Assembly (NCBI GenBank): GCA_032158125.1
Contig: JASKOT010000007.1
Span: 124,001 to 188,000 of the forward strand
Origin: Papiliotrema nemorosa
Lineage: Eukaryota > Basidiomycota > Tremellomycetes > Tremellales > Rhynchogastremaceae
Reading direction: 5' to 3'
Length of the DNA: 64,000 bases
A program made the position numbers and the translations under genes. The notes beneath the pieces are model-generated. The model worked only from the letters and a program-made list of their open reading frames with translations, searched no databases and was not told the DNA's origin. The number at the start of each line of letters is the position of its first letter. Positions within the stretch are counted from its first letter, which is position 1. Of this stretch, positions 33,250 to 44,852 are shown one piece after another.

Positions 33250-35606
33250 ATGGTATCTCACGCGCCCAACCTCCCTCGTCAATCTCAACATGCTCAGCCG
33301 ACACAGCTCAAACATCTCCTAGCGACCTATACGACCTCTCACCCCCTCCGATCCCCTTCTCCACTCCCTCCTTCTTCCCGGGTCAACCCAAAGGTCACAC
33401 AGAGATTACCGCCCAGTGCCACGAACCCTCTATTCTGGTCGATACCTACTTGGTATTCCTTTATAAAGTTCTTATTGTGGAAAGCGCTGCATATCGCTTG
33501 GAGTCTGTTGTCTCACTTCTTATGGGGTCCTGCGCGTAAATCATGGGGTTACCGAATGACCTTTGTAAGTGCACATGCAATCCCCCCGAGACTTTGCATT
33601 GTCGAAGGCAAGATGGCCACCGGAAAAGGAGTAGAAACTGATGACAGATTGCATCGGTGATGCGGAATGTAGCGGATCATACTCGACTAGCAGATATAGT
33701 GCTCGTTCGAAGACTCGTCTCGCTCCATTTCCTCGTTCCTCTTCCGGCAGACGCCGTCGTGACACCCATCACCTTTGTTGTACCCAAGCACGATGGAGCC
33801 CAAATCGCTCGTGGATTCTTGCGAGATCTCGATAGGGTCGAGAATGGCCTGAGAGAGTTGAGCGGGGAATGGGTAGTCGGCACTAGCGTATGGAAGAGGT
33901 TGAAAGCGGAACGAAGGATGAAGAATAGGAGGTCCAAGCTGGTCCTTCCCACCCCGGTGAGGAGCGGTACAGGGGATAGTAACATCACCGAGGGCATGCC
34001 TCCTCCTGGAGGAAGGGAATCGCCAGACGTCGACACTGATAGCGACACGATCAACGTGAGGAAGAGGAGGGACGGCAGGGAAAGGGTGATCTATTATATC
34101 CACGGAGGTGCTTATTACGTGGGCAACGCTGCGACGCACCGTCTGGTGACTATCGGCGTGAGCAAAGCATGCAATGCGAGAGTTTTCGGTGGGTGGTAAA
34201 ACAAGGCTTCTGCTGAAACCAGCAATCACATATCGTTTGGCACCAGAACACACTTTCCCTCTCCCCTTGCACGACGTATTCCATGGCTACCTTCGACTAC
34301 TCGCTCCACCGTTATCGATCCCACCTGAAAATATCATCATCGCGGGTGATTCCGCTGGAGGTGGATTGAGTCTTGCCCTGTGCATGTATCTCAGAGACGA
34401 GGGATACCAACTTCCAGCTGGACTGATCCTCATGAGTCCATGGGTAGACTTGACCATGTCTTGCGGGAGCTGGGAAGAGAATATGGCTTGGGACGTCGTA
34501 CCTCGTCCAGAGGCTGACGGTGAGTTCGCACTCCCTGAATTTGCAGAAGCCTGACGGCAGATCACCTCAACCCGGTCGCATGTTACCTCGGACCAAAAGG
34601 CATCTCGACCTATCTCACCCACCCGTACGCCTCACCGTTGTTTGGTGATTTCTCCGGCCTCCCGCCGATGCTCATTCAATCGGGTGATTCAGAAGTTTTA
34701 CGAGACGAGATTACATTGCTCGCTCACAAAGCCACACTGGCTGGAGTCAATGTGACCCACGAGTTGTACGAAGATATGGTACACGTCTTTCAGATGTTTA
34801 CCTTTCTTCCAGGTGCCAAAGCCGCAATAAGCAGTGTTGGGCGGTGGGTCCGACAAACTTTGCCGAAAATCGAGGAAGAACAGAGAAAACGCACGACGGG
34901 TGTTGTACCGGAAGGCGTGGATGGCGAGGTCTCAGATGGGGCGAGACTGGTGGATGCCGATGGACACGTCGTCTCTGGCCCGCAGGAGACGGTCGCCACA
35001 AGGGACGAGGCGATTGCTGTGGCTGATCAGAGGGAGCTAAGGAGGAGAACTCCCCCACCAAGCTCTTTGCGGCTGAGTCTGGCGCCCACATCGCCCGACC
35101 GACCTTCTATCGACGTCGACTCTTTGCCTTCCCCTGCGTCAAGATCAGGCTCGCCTACGCCCACTGCATCTCCTGCATCTCGACATGACGACCTGTTTTC
35201 GACAAATCACCCTCACGTCGCTCATGCTCCACCACTCCGACGAGCCTTGACGGCACTCGCGACGTCTACACCTGCCACTCCGTCCCATTCGCCTCCTCGA
35301 CCAGGTATGCGTCGACGCAGAAAGACCCAAGGTGCAGCGTCTTTACACGTTTCACCCTCTGCTCCTCCATCAGCCCTCGGTCCGTCCAACCCTGTCTCGC
35401 CCACACCTTCCATCAGGCGTAGATTGCGAAGCCCGACTTTATCGAGCACTGGACCCAGTACGAGAGCTAGGAGTCAGAGTCATAGTGATATCTTTGAGCT
35501 GGTCGAGGGTTACTTTGAAGGTGGAGCAGCCAACGAGACGACGGTCTTTGCGCCTGGAGGTGAGATTAGGAGTGTGGGTGTGTTGGGAGAAGAAGAAGAG
35601 CCGTGA
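33250..35606 (+). CDS. Alpha/beta hydrolase of the HSL (lipase/esterase) family
   Basis: Probable lipid or ester hydrolase. Four exons (33250-33564, 33648-34188, 34223-34519, 34561-35606) give 732 residues. A hydrophobic N-terminal stretch (YSFIKFLLWKALHIAWSLL) suggests membrane anchoring. HSL-family motifs follow: oxyanion-hole IYYIHGGAYYVG, AITYRLAPEH, nucleophile GDSAGGGLSLAL, the acid in LIQSGDSEVLRDEI and the His in EDMVHVFQMF. The catalytic domain ends near RWVRQTLP. A long low-complexity Ser/Pro/Arg tail of about 240 residues follows. The substrate is unknown; fungal relatives include sterol-ester and steryl-acetate hydrolases. Confidence 0.87.
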
Positions 35607-35777
35607 GCTTGTCAAGTGGTTGCATCTGAAGGTATGAGCTTTGGGAGACTGGCACGAGGCGTATAATACCCATCTGTTGTACTTGTACTGCTATCCTGTC
35701 AAGCGTCGCATCAGGCATTATGCATTACCGTATATACGTGACACAAGTATTCTACAAATACACGCCAAGACTATATC

Positions 35778-38092
35778 TCAGTCGAGATTGATCATATCAT
35801 CGTCGTCATTATCGTTATCATTGCTGTCGTGTGTTCGAGATACAGCTTCGGCCGTTCCGTGAATGGGCGGAGCGCGAACATTTGACCGGGACAAATGTTT
35901 AGGCCTGGAGAGGTTGAGCGGACGTTCGTTTCCATCTCTCAGAGAAGCAATGGCGTCCAGCTGAGGGTCAGTACTATACTCGACGTTGTGTCTTGAGCTT
36001 AGACTCACTCGTTTCGCAGTCTCCTCTTCATCCCTGACGCCTCGTCTGGCGGAAGGATCAAATCCAATCTTCTTGATTGCTCCCACTGAAAAAGGCCTCT
36101 TCCGATCCCCTCCCTGACTTTCATCTCCTCCTTGTCCCATTTTGTTCGGTGCAGATTTGCCAGATTCCCCATTGGCTTTACGCAAAATGGCCAAATATTT
36201 CCCACCCGTACTCGACCCGCCTATCCCCGTATCCTTCTCCAAAAGCGCATTCAAAGCTTTTTCCGTCTCTTTCGCTTCCAACGCCCTCTTTCGCTTTCCA
36301 GCTCTATTTCGACCTAGTTTCTCGGACAAATGTTCATCGCCTACACCTTTGAAGCCATCTCGGGTCGATACCGTCTGACCACCTACGACATACGTCGCTC
36401 CTCCCCCGCCGTTTTCCAACGCACGAGGAGCAGCTTGTGGACCTCCACGTGGACCTAGACCAGTCTTGTGACGAGGGTCGTATTTCCCTTCTTTACCGTT
36501 CCCGCCGAAAGCGGGACGTGAAGTGAGAGCAAAAGAAGTTGTGGCGGACGCAAACTCGGCTCGACCACCTCGACCTCGTTGAATCGCAGCGTGTATGTGA
36601 TACTCGCACACTGCGCTCACGCGACTGAACAATCAGCTTTGACTCTTCTCAGGAACAAGTTAGCTCACAGATCAATCCACGTTTTGCATCGGTTGCCATC
36701 TCTCTGCGTTGCAGAACAACAGCCTAGATCGCGTGACTGACCGATGAGGGTAATGGCATCGGCCGAGGTGGGGTTGACGGCGAGAGGCAGAGTCAGAGGA
36801 TGAGGTGTCTGTCCACCAGCACCAGACTGAGAGTCAGCTAGTGATAATGGTAACCCATTTCCGACGCACTCGAAGAGGTCGCAACACCCTCGGATTGAGT
36901 ATGGCAATGACGCTCCCCACGGCCAGGTTGCACCACTTCTCATACGCCCCGCCAGAACCACCGCGATACTTCTTCTCCCCATCTTCCAGCCCATGCACTT
37001 GCGCGTCCGCCTCAAAAAGCAGCAACTGTAACAACGCGTCCCCCTTGACGCCCTCCCCACCCATCGATTTGTTCTTGGGAGGTAGAGCACAGAGTTTCAG
37101 GTTGATATACTTTCTAGGTCCTCTCCTCTTGACCCATTTCTTTCGGGCTTGCTGCTCCTGCGACAGAGCTTTATCGCCCTGCTTAGCCGTGGCGACGTCT
37201 TCGTCCTCGTCATCTGAAAATTCCTCTTTGGAACCTGAAACTTTGATCTCGCTGCGTTCGGCAACAACGGCAATGGTGATCCAGTCCCCTTCGACGGGTA
37301 CATCGTACGTTGCTCCATCTTTTGATAGCCGTATGACAGAGTAGAGAAGGGAAGGAGGTAGATAGTATCGTCCGTACATGTGATCTTGGAGACTTGAATG
37401 TGATAGTACCCGTTTTCTAGCTGCGTCAGCAAGCATCCCGAAAACTTGGGGCAAGTGTACTCACATGAGGCGAATCTTCGAGTTGGGTTCAAAATGTAGC
37501 CATTCCGTATCGCCCTCTGGATCTAGACCAAATTCTTGTGGTCCCAGCTTGAGATTCTCCAGTATCGTCAGGTCCGATTCCCGCTGCGGACCAGGTTCAT
37601 CCACTTCCAATACCTGGCTCGTATGCCTCGAAGGTCCCGCCTCTGCTTGAATCTGACTTTGGGGTCTCTCGGCAAAAGTCGAAGAGCGTGAGCTAGCCGA
37701 CTTCTGGGGCATCTCGGAAGGCGAGTAAGAAGTACGTCTCAGCGCTGCGAGGGAAGACGAAAGGGTCGATTTGGTCAAGTGGGCTGGGATAGATGGCAAA
37801 ACTTGTTTGGCAGGGCGTGGTATCTTTGCCAGAGCGGCGAAACGAGGCTGAGGAGGTCTAGAAGTGACATGATTGAGGTCGTTCTCGTCCACTGTATCGT
37901 CAGCGCTATGATATGAGGCACCGCAGATGACTCACGTCGAGGCTTCTTCTTGGTCGGAGTAGACCCTATGAGTACCCTCGCTTCCTGCTTCTCTTGCTCT
38001 CTTCGAGCTCGGTCCGCCAGATCGATCTTTCGCTGCCTCTCCGCCTGTAGCTTTGCTATCTGCGCATCGATGCTGGCCGTATCGAGGTCCAT
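35778..38092 (-). CDS. MCM10: Replication factor MCM10
   Basis: Mcm10 (Cdc23 in fission yeast) activates the replicative helicase and contacts polymerase alpha at origins. Six exons (37936-38092, 37465-37891, 36870-37416, 36669-36826, 36009-36624, 35778-35960) give 695 residues. The N-terminus is coiled coil (IDAQIAKLQAERQRKID). The central OB fold includes GDWITIAVVAERSEIKV and YINLKLCALPPK, then GGAYEKWCNLAVGSVIAILN. The zinc knuckle GCCSATQRDGNRCKTWID..CEYHIH follows, split by an intron between the third Cys and CEYH. The tail is basic, then acidic with an Asn/Asp run (SNDNDNDDDDMINLD). It is divergent from the phosphatase-like gene with about 180 bp between starts. Confidence 0.93.
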
Positions 38093-38187
38093 GGTATGTA
38101 TGATGGAGCAAGTCTGATATCTGTACGACATGAAATATCCAGACGCGACGCGAAAGTCAATCGCGGGGTCTCCAATCCCGACTTGAG

Positions 38188-38193
38188 CACGTG
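38188..38193. promoter_or_regulatory. E-box CACGTG in MCM10 divergent promoter
   Basis: GCACGTGAC lies between the divergent MCM10 and phosphatase-like genes, about 95 bp upstream of the MCM10 start. It shares the CACGTGAC word with two other divergent promoters in the window. Confidence 0.45.
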
Positions 38194-38268
38194 ACATGAA
38201 CCCGGACGGCCTCCTCATACTCTATGAGGGGAAGAAGGTGAGATTCCAGGTATAGACTCTCTGCGGCC

Positions 38269-38962
38269 ATGACGACTGATACAATACGACTGGCAGACGA
38301 AGATGAGAGCAGAAGGATACCTTCCCTGGTACCACCGATCAATTTTTCGCTCGTGGCTCCAGGTGTGTACAGATCTGGACATCCAAACAAGAAGAACTTT
38401 GGTTTCTTGCAGAGTCTGAATTTGAAGGGCATCATGTGAGCTCACCATTGGGTCGGCGTCCAAAGCTGACAGACTAGGTACGTAGAAGGAGAAGAGGAAT
38501 ATCGAAAGGACGGAGCAGACTTTGTCGAACAAGAAGGTATCCAGCTACACCGCTTCGACCTGTCCACCAACATCGTGCGTCCCACTCGTGCAAATCCGGC
38601 CGAAACTGAGTATAGGATTTATTCAGCGAAGAAGGCCAGGCACACATTCTGGAGTCTCTCAAAGTCATCCTGGACACTCGGAACCATCCTTTGCTCATTC
38701 ATGACGATTCGGGCAAGTCGACCTGCACCCTATTGTGCTCGCTCATTCGACGGGTTCAAGGATGGTCTCTGACGGGGATCTTCGCCGAGGGAGATATGTT
38801 CGCTGGACCTGCTGGTGGGTCTGAAGGAGGAGGTGTAGGAGAAGCAGGTCGAGAGGTCAGTCGATGCTAGATCGGTTTAGGCTGAAGTTCCAGTTTATCG
38901 CTCTGTTCAACGTGAAGGACATCCAGGTTGATCCATCTTTCAAGCCGACTTGGGCCGTCTAG
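38269..38962 (+). CDS. Siw14/Oca-family phosphatase-like protein, active site lost
   Basis: Member of the Siw14/Oca family of atypical dual-specificity phosphatases. Four exons (38269-38435, 38478-38574, 38616-38814, 38856-38962) give 189 residues. Family hallmarks are NFSLVAPGVYRSGHPNKKNF, GFLQSLNLKGIMYVEGEE, and near the end FQFIALFNVKDIQ. The active-site loop, normally HCxxGKxR, reads IHDDSGKST here. The nucleophilic Cys is replaced by Asp and the phosphate-binding Arg by Thr. It is therefore very likely without phosphatase activity and may be a scaffold, as some yeast Oca proteins are thought to be. The last intron (38815-38855) was placed to recover MLDRFRLKFQF. Confidence 0.8.
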
Positions 38963-39415
38963 CGCACAACAGATCTTGGTTTCTACGGCGATCGTCCCAT
39001 CTAGGTCTGCTTTAACGTACATGAATCAGCCTTCGGTCAGGGATGGAGATTCCGACGCCTCTTCCCACCATCGACGCACATCACCGTCCTTTCACACTGG
39101 CCATCGCCTGAAACGTCGTCAAGGCCACGAGCGAGATAGCGGTGCAAAGGCGAGGCAAATCTGCGGCAAAACCACAATGCACGGCCTATGTTTTTCTCAA
39201 AGGAGGGTAAGGCGAGCTCGAACGGGTCGAATATTCCACCTCGAACGTTTCGCAAGGACGTCATGTTTCGGCCTTCCACTCGGTCAACAATAGCGATTAT
39301 AAATCGACAGACGTGTAGATGGAACTTGCCACTCGACCCTCACCGCTTAGTACGATATCCTACTCTACTATTCTCGGACATTGACTGCTCGTTGGTAGAG
39401 CGGTATATCCGCAGC
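38963..39415. other. Intergenic, no gene seen
   Basis: About 453 bp between two plus-strand genes. The downstream frame is open back to 39188 without a stop, so the next protein could start earlier. I prefer the ATG at 39416 by composition. Nothing else is seen. Confidence 0.4.
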
Positions 39416-40354
39416 ATGTCTGCATACGCCACGAAGCCCACCACATTCGTGGATGGCGAGCCGTTCCCTCGCCCATCTCATCCCGCACCTACCACCGCCT
39501 TGTCGCCTCCCCTGATGAAAGCACTAAGCCCATCGCACCTACAGCGACCGAAGTTGCGCATTATCACCGACTCTTCGCAGATACCTCCTGGCGTACGTCG
39601 ACCTGTACCTATCCGCCACCCCGCGCTGGTGAAGACTGCCCCGCTTCTAGCTCGACCGGTTGCGGAGACGTTTCCTTCGACTGCCAAGGTAAAAGCATGG
39701 CAAGCTCAGCTACGTGAGGATATTCTGGATGTATCGCTACCATTTACAACTTTTTCTGATCACATCGTGTCCCCCTCTCCACCTCATCCGCCGCCACCGG
39801 CCAAAGCTCGACCGTTCGTTCCTCAGAAGAAGGGTCATACCCGAAGACTCTCCGATAAATTTAAGAATCTCTTTTCTGTACTGCACATGAAGAAAGACGA
39901 CCGGATTCCTATAATTTTGCAGAACGATGAACCGATAGCACCCGGACAATTGGACGAGAACAACGGTCGGAGAGCGATACCGACTCGACCGCATCGTTCA
40001 CCGGGTACAGCCAGTTTTCTTGTCACTCGACACCTCGCACCGGATCCATCACTGCCCAACTCGGCCGGGACATCTTCCACGGCATTCTCCATCGCGTCAA
40101 AGCCTCATTTTGCGGAAAAGACAAGGCTGTACCTTGCCCCGTACGGGATGGAGCAGTCACACTTTTCCGACCCGACGACTCTGGAGTCGGCAACCGAGAC
40201 GAGTGGGAGGTCCATATCGAGTGGTGTTGTTCTTGAGAAGAGTCCTGGTGCGCTGTATGACAGGATGGGCCTTGACGAAGGGGTCAGAATAGGCGCCAAG
40301 CTGAAAAGGGTGAACTCTATGCCTGATGCCAGAGTGTTGAGGTTGTGGCAATAG
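39416..40354 (+). CDS. Unrecognised basic, Pro-rich protein
   Basis: Not recognised. A single open frame of 312 residues starts MSAYATKPTTFVDGEPFPRP. It is rich in Pro, Ser and Arg, probably mostly disordered, with a basic patch KKGHTRRLSDKFKNLFSVL and the end motif KLKRVNSMPDARVLRLWQ. The Arg-Arg-Leu-Ser and Arg-Val-Asn-Ser sites resemble basophilic kinase targets, which is speculation. An upstream in-frame ATG region (from 39188) would add about 76 residues. Confidence 0.55.
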   Translation: MSAYATKPTTFVDGEPFPRPSHPAPTTALSPPLMKALSPSHLQRPKLRIITDSSQIPPGVRRPVPIRHPALVKTAPLLARPVAETFPSTAKVKAWQAQLREDILDVSLPFTTFSDHIVSPSPPHPPPPAKARPFVPQKKGHTRRLSDKFKNLFSVLHMKKDDRIPIILQNDEPIAPGQLDENNGRRAIPTRPHRSPGTASFLVTRHLAPDPSLPNSAGTSSTAFSIASKPHFAEKTRLYLAPYGMEQSHFSDPTTLESATETSGRSISSGVVLEKSPGALYDRMGLDEGVRIGAKLKRVNSMPDARVLRLWQ

Positions 40355-41530
40355 TGTCCAGGTGGCGGAGACGGAGGATTGTGCATTACAACACTGTACC
40401 TCGTTTGTATCTGTAGATCATTCATACTGTACGCTAAACTTGTCTACCCGATGTTTCCTCGTTGAACTATGCACTGTCTTTATACGTGTACTCTTTGCCC
40501 AAAGGTGCCACGGTGACGCGACTAGGAGGGTCACTCGGTCATTGGCGGCGTTATGGGTATAAATACCACTTTGGGTAATTATCGATCTGATTCCGCGTCA
40601 TGCGCAAACAATGGGCATCACTCCCCTCACCGCCCAGCATAACACCCACCCACCGCACCCAGCACCTCCCATAGCACCAGCTACCACCCACCCACCCACC
40701 TCACCCATAGTAAACACCCATACTACCACCCAAACACCCAAACACCCACCCAACCGTGTGAGTCTTACTCATCTATACAACATCCATTCTACACGTTCCA
40801 TACCCATCCTAGCGTCATCCCAAACACTCCCAGATCACTCTGCACCTCGTCGTCGTCGTTGTTTGTGCATTCCTCGTCGTCCGTCTCACTGCACCTTACC
40901 CCGCATTTCACCTCATGTCTCGCGCGTCCGAGGCGTGACTGATTTCACCTCCACCGAGGGGTGTCACTGGGTGTGAAGGGGTGATCTGCCTTTCACATGC
41001 ATGGGAGACTAGGCCAGAAGAATCAGCGAGGTATCTGGGGGTCTGACGAGGGTGGAATCAACATCCCCGAGGTGCATAAGCACTCGGCAATGGCATGTCC
41101 ACCCCGCCCCCTCCCTCGAGGGCAGATGAACGGTTGACTGGACTCGATACACCTTGGACACCTCCATCCCATCTGCCTCTTCCCTCCCAATGCTTTCTAG
41201 TCTTTAGATCAACGCTGACCTTGGTTCTTCCAATCAAACAATATCCCCTCTCCCTTCTTGCGCGTCATGCCATACTACATACCCCACCAACCTCCCCTCC
41301 CACGACCCGTCCCTCCTACCCTCGCTTGGATCCTCAACCCTCCTCCGTACATGCCCATCGCTGAATACCTCGACACATACTATCCTCTCGTCAATGGCCC
41401 ATCTACCCGCGCGCCTTCCTCCTCAATCTATTTCGTCACTGCTGCACCACCTCCACCAAGCAAACGACCCCGACCTTTGACTCTTCTTGATCCCAATACA
41501 CTTTCATACCACCAGAACAACAGATCCAAG
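40355..41530. other. Long C/A-rich leader and promoter of NHP6
   Basis: About 1.2 kb before NHP6. It contains TATAAATA near 40558 and a strongly C/A-biased stretch (repeats of CACCCA and CCCAAACA) at about 40620-40760. An ATG-initiated frame of 121 codons (40611-40976) encodes Thr/Pro/His-rich sequence, probably not a gene but possibly an upstream frame in a long leader. Confidence 0.45.
40558..40565 (+). promoter_or_regulatory. TATA box upstream of NHP6
   Basis: The sequence GGGTATAAATACC is a good TATA match. It lies about 970 bp upstream of the NHP6 ATG and 46 bp before a well-placed ATG at 40611, suggesting either a long NHP6 leader or an unseen small transcript. Confidence 0.4.
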
Positions 41531-42142
41531 ATGCCCAAGGTCTCCACCAAAGACGCAAAGCCAGTCTCCTCCGGTAAGGCTGCCCCTGCCAAGCGAGGAA
41601 AGAAGGAGAAGGACCCCAACAAGCCCAAGCGGTATGTCATTTTTCCACCTTGCGCCTTCACCTCTTCCCTTCTCAATCTACCTGCTATTCTGCATTGCAG
41701 CTTCTGCCCGTTACATAAGCTTTGCTTATCGTGATCGAACGAGATGACCTCTTTCCCCGAGACAATGGCTGATAAGATATAGAGCTCTTTCCGCCTACAT
41801 GTTCTTTGTCTCGGACCACCGAGACCAGATCAAGGCCGACAACCCGGATGTCAGCTTTGGTGAGGTTGGTAAACTCCTCGGAGCCAAGTGGACCTCGTTG
41901 ACCCCCGCCGAGAAAAAGGTGTGGCCTTAGACCCCCTCCTGCACATGACAGGGCTGATCATCTAGCCCTACGAGGAGAAGGCCGAGGCTGATAAGGTCCG
42001 AGCCGCCAAGGCGAAGAAGGAGTACGAGGCCGGTGGAAAGGCTTCCAAGTCGAAGGCTGCTGTCGAGTGAGTCCAACGTCTTGCACGAGTTTGCGGCAGC
42101 TGACTTTGCAGGGAGGACGATGATGAAGAAGACGACGAGTAA
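41531..42142 (+). CDS. NHP6: HMG-box chromatin protein NHP6
   Basis: Small abundant HMGB protein that bends DNA and helps nucleosome remodelling (for example with FACT). Four exons (41531-41631, 41783-41918, 41966-42066, 42112-42142) give 122 residues. The single HMG box runs from [20 protein letters not shown] through [20 protein letters not shown] to [20 protein letters not shown]. It is preceded by a basic N-terminal arm ([10 protein letters not shown]) and followed by an acidic tail ([10 protein letters not shown]). The first intron is 151 nt, long for this window. The frame is open upstream to 41258, but the start at 41531 is preferred from the family length. Confidence 0.93.
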
Positions 42143-42629
42143 ACGTCTTTTTGCCTGGTACCCTTTCCCGGTGGTCCGACGATCCGCGCGATACCTCTGC
42201 TTCTCCTCCTTTCCCATGACCGGTGTTTCTCATCGTATCTCTACTGCCTCTTTCTCGCGTAGATCAAAGATGCTGCTAGATGATCGATTTTTATACCCTT
42301 GTTAGATTGACATTTTCCCGTCAATCGAGCTTTTCATTCGCTCTTCGCTCGTAACTATGATGAACCTTTTCCAAATGGGAAGAGATTGCCTATAGTCCCC
42401 CATGCAGACATGCGCAAGATTCGGAAACCTCACTCTCAGTGCAGAGTGAATGGCAATCGAGAGTTGAGTCGTGCGCAACATTAAGACGTCACAGATTCAC
42501 GGTGCGATTTCCTGGAAAAAAAGCAACGTCTCTCTGAAACTCGTCTCGTTGATTCTCACCTACCCAATCTACCGACTCGACGACAATTTCCCCACTCGCA
42601 GATCTAGTGGTGGTACGGTATTGCTAAAC
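42143..42629. other. Intergenic, promoter of the phosphotransferase gene
   Basis: About 487 bp between NHP6 and the CDP-alcohol phosphotransferase gene. A CRE-like half palindrome GACGTCAC lies near 42485. No gene or RNA is seen. Confidence 0.4.
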
Positions 42630-44368
42630 ATGAGGATAACCAAAGCTCAATTGGCTGGAGTGGACAAGTACAAGTACTCTGGAGTCGACAAGAGTGTACT
42701 GAGCAAACATGTCCTGGGACCTTTCTGGACATGGCTCGTGACGTGTTTCCCGCTCACCCTGGCTCCAAACACTGTGAGTCATGGCCTCTAGATCTCGACT
42801 TCGCGGGTTCTAGAGAGCTCTCGTGGAAGGCAACGCTGAAGACAGATCACTTTTCTCGGGTTGTGTTTTGTCTTTGCAAACGTGGGCACCTTGTTATCTT
42901 TCGACGTGACATACACGGGTAAAGATCTACCTCAATGGGTCTACTTTTCCTGGGCTTTTGGTTTGTTCGCATACCAAAGTGAGTCTCTCTTCGACACCCT
43001 AGCCGGTCATGGTGCTTATGGTGAGGTATGGACGCTATCGATGGGAAACAGGCGAGAAGGACAGGGATGGCCAGTGCCCTAGGAGAGATGTTTGACCATG
43101 GTTGTGACGCTATCAACACTTCTGTAAGTAGCCTCCGGACGACCCTGTCCCACCTTGGAAATGGATTGAACATCAACTCGCTAAGCGATAACTGACGGAA
43201 CAGCTCGAAGTGGTCCTCGCTGCCCATGCGCTGGGATTGAACCGATCATGGTGGACCGTTGCGTCTCAAGCTGCCTCTCTATGCAACTTCTACGCCTCGA
43301 CGTGAGTTCGCGTGCGTTCTTGATCACAACATGCTAAACGACAGCTGGGAAGAGTACCACACTGGCACCCTCTACCTTTCCGCCTTTTCAGGACCAGTCG
43401 AAGGAATCTTGATGATCTGCGTGATTTACCTCATCACTGCCATTCACCCCCTCGGCCAACACTTCTGGCAACAACCACTCGTCTCTGTCTTTCCGGGACA
43501 TGTCATCTCTGACCTCGCTGTCAAAGTCGACAGTGCGTTGGGGATCAAGGAGAGTGTGCAGATTTCAAAGTTGCCCATCAATGTTGCCTTTATGATTTTC
43601 GGTGCGGTGGGAACTCTGGGCAATATCGTCAACAGGTGAGTCTACCCCAAACTCACTGGTTGTCCCGTCGAGAAGTGATGGGCACTGACAGAACAGCTAC
43701 TGGAACGTCATGGCTGCGAGGAAAAAGGCCGGGAAACCTATCCTCACCCCGCTCTTGGGTTACCTACCTTTCTTGACCCACACTGTCATTCTCGTACTCT
43801 GGCTCCAATCTGGCGTCAGGGGAGGCGTATCCTTGGTCCACTCGTCGAGACTTCTCCCATTCTTGGGTTACTGGGGAATGAGGTGAGTCCACCAAACGTA
43901 CCGCCAATCATCCTACTGACGGTTTAGCTTCTCGTACCAGGTCTCGCAGTTGATCCTGGCTCATGTGACCAAATCACCCTTCCCCTATTGGAACGGAATG
44001 ATGGTTTACTCGCTTTTCGGTGCTCTCGACGCCAATGCGACTTGGCTATTCGGAGTGTGAGTCTTCAGAGCACTCTCAACGGGGAGACATTGTTCATGTA
44101 CCAGATCACCCCTCGTACAAACCACAGACGTCGCTGCAAACGTCTTCATCTGCATGTCCTTCTTTGTCGCCTTGTTCAACTACATCCGGTTCGCCCGTGA
44201 AGTCATCTGGCAAATGTAAGTGTCCCATGTCCATGTCCTTGTCTCGGTGCATAAGAATGCGGCAAACTAATGGGCAGATGCGAACATACCGGAATTGCTT
44301 GTTTCACTGTTCGACATAAAGATGCGAATGGGCAATGGGTCGGTAATGACGAGCGCAAGTCAAAGTAG
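42630..44368 (+). CDS. EPT1: Choline/ethanolamine phosphotransferase
   Basis: Integral ER/Golgi membrane enzyme that transfers phosphocholine or phosphoethanolamine from the CDP-alcohol to diacylglycerol, the last Kennedy-pathway step. Nine exons (42630-42773, 42846-42978, 43026-43123, 43204-43301, 43345-43635, 43697-43882, 43928-44056, 44105-44215, 44278-44368) give 426 residues. The CDP-alcohol phosphotransferase motif DG(x)2AR(x)8G(x)3D(x)3D is complete: DGKQARR, then GEMFDHGCD. Multiple membrane helices follow. The protein ends in a hydrophilic [15 protein letters not shown] tail. The sequence alone does not distinguish the Cpt1 and Ept1 types. Confidence 0.93.
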
Positions 44369-44852
44369 ATCATGGTTCTCCAAGGCGACACTTGGGGGAC
44401 GACTAGCGATCGCGCCGGTGACGACGATGTGGACGGCGACGATGAAATGTGTAGATGGAGGCATTTACTGTATTCAACATACGAACGAAGAAGGACGTGG
44501 AGATAGCTGAATAAGACGACAACTTGACGATGATTGGGCAGATACGAGGCAGGACTGTATGGGGAGTCTTGAGTGGAGAGAAGGTGGAGAGGAATAGGTC
44601 AGCCGGATCGCATACACTACGAGTACATACACACATGCAGACATAGAAACCAACTCTGTAGACTGGACGCATCATGGCAAAGTGGTGCACGAAGACTGCA
44701 TATATCCCCCAAGGGTCATATACTTGTTCCTTTTTGGTCCTATTTCTATTCGATACAACACGAAACCCGACAATAACACTTTGCGTACTTCTTCTTCCCG
44801 CTTACTTTGACCCTCCTCTCCGAATTCCACCTTTTCACCACACTGAGTTCTT
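44369..44852. other. Intergenic between convergent EPT1 and SET3-like genes
   Basis: About 484 bp of 3' flank for two convergent genes. Short open frames only, with no gene or repeat seen. Confidence 0.4.

Noticed and set aside
41258..41530. N-terminal extension of NHP6 by about 90 residues
   Set aside because: The frame is open, but the Pro/Tyr-rich sequence has no match to HMGB proteins, and NHP6 is normally about 100-125 residues.
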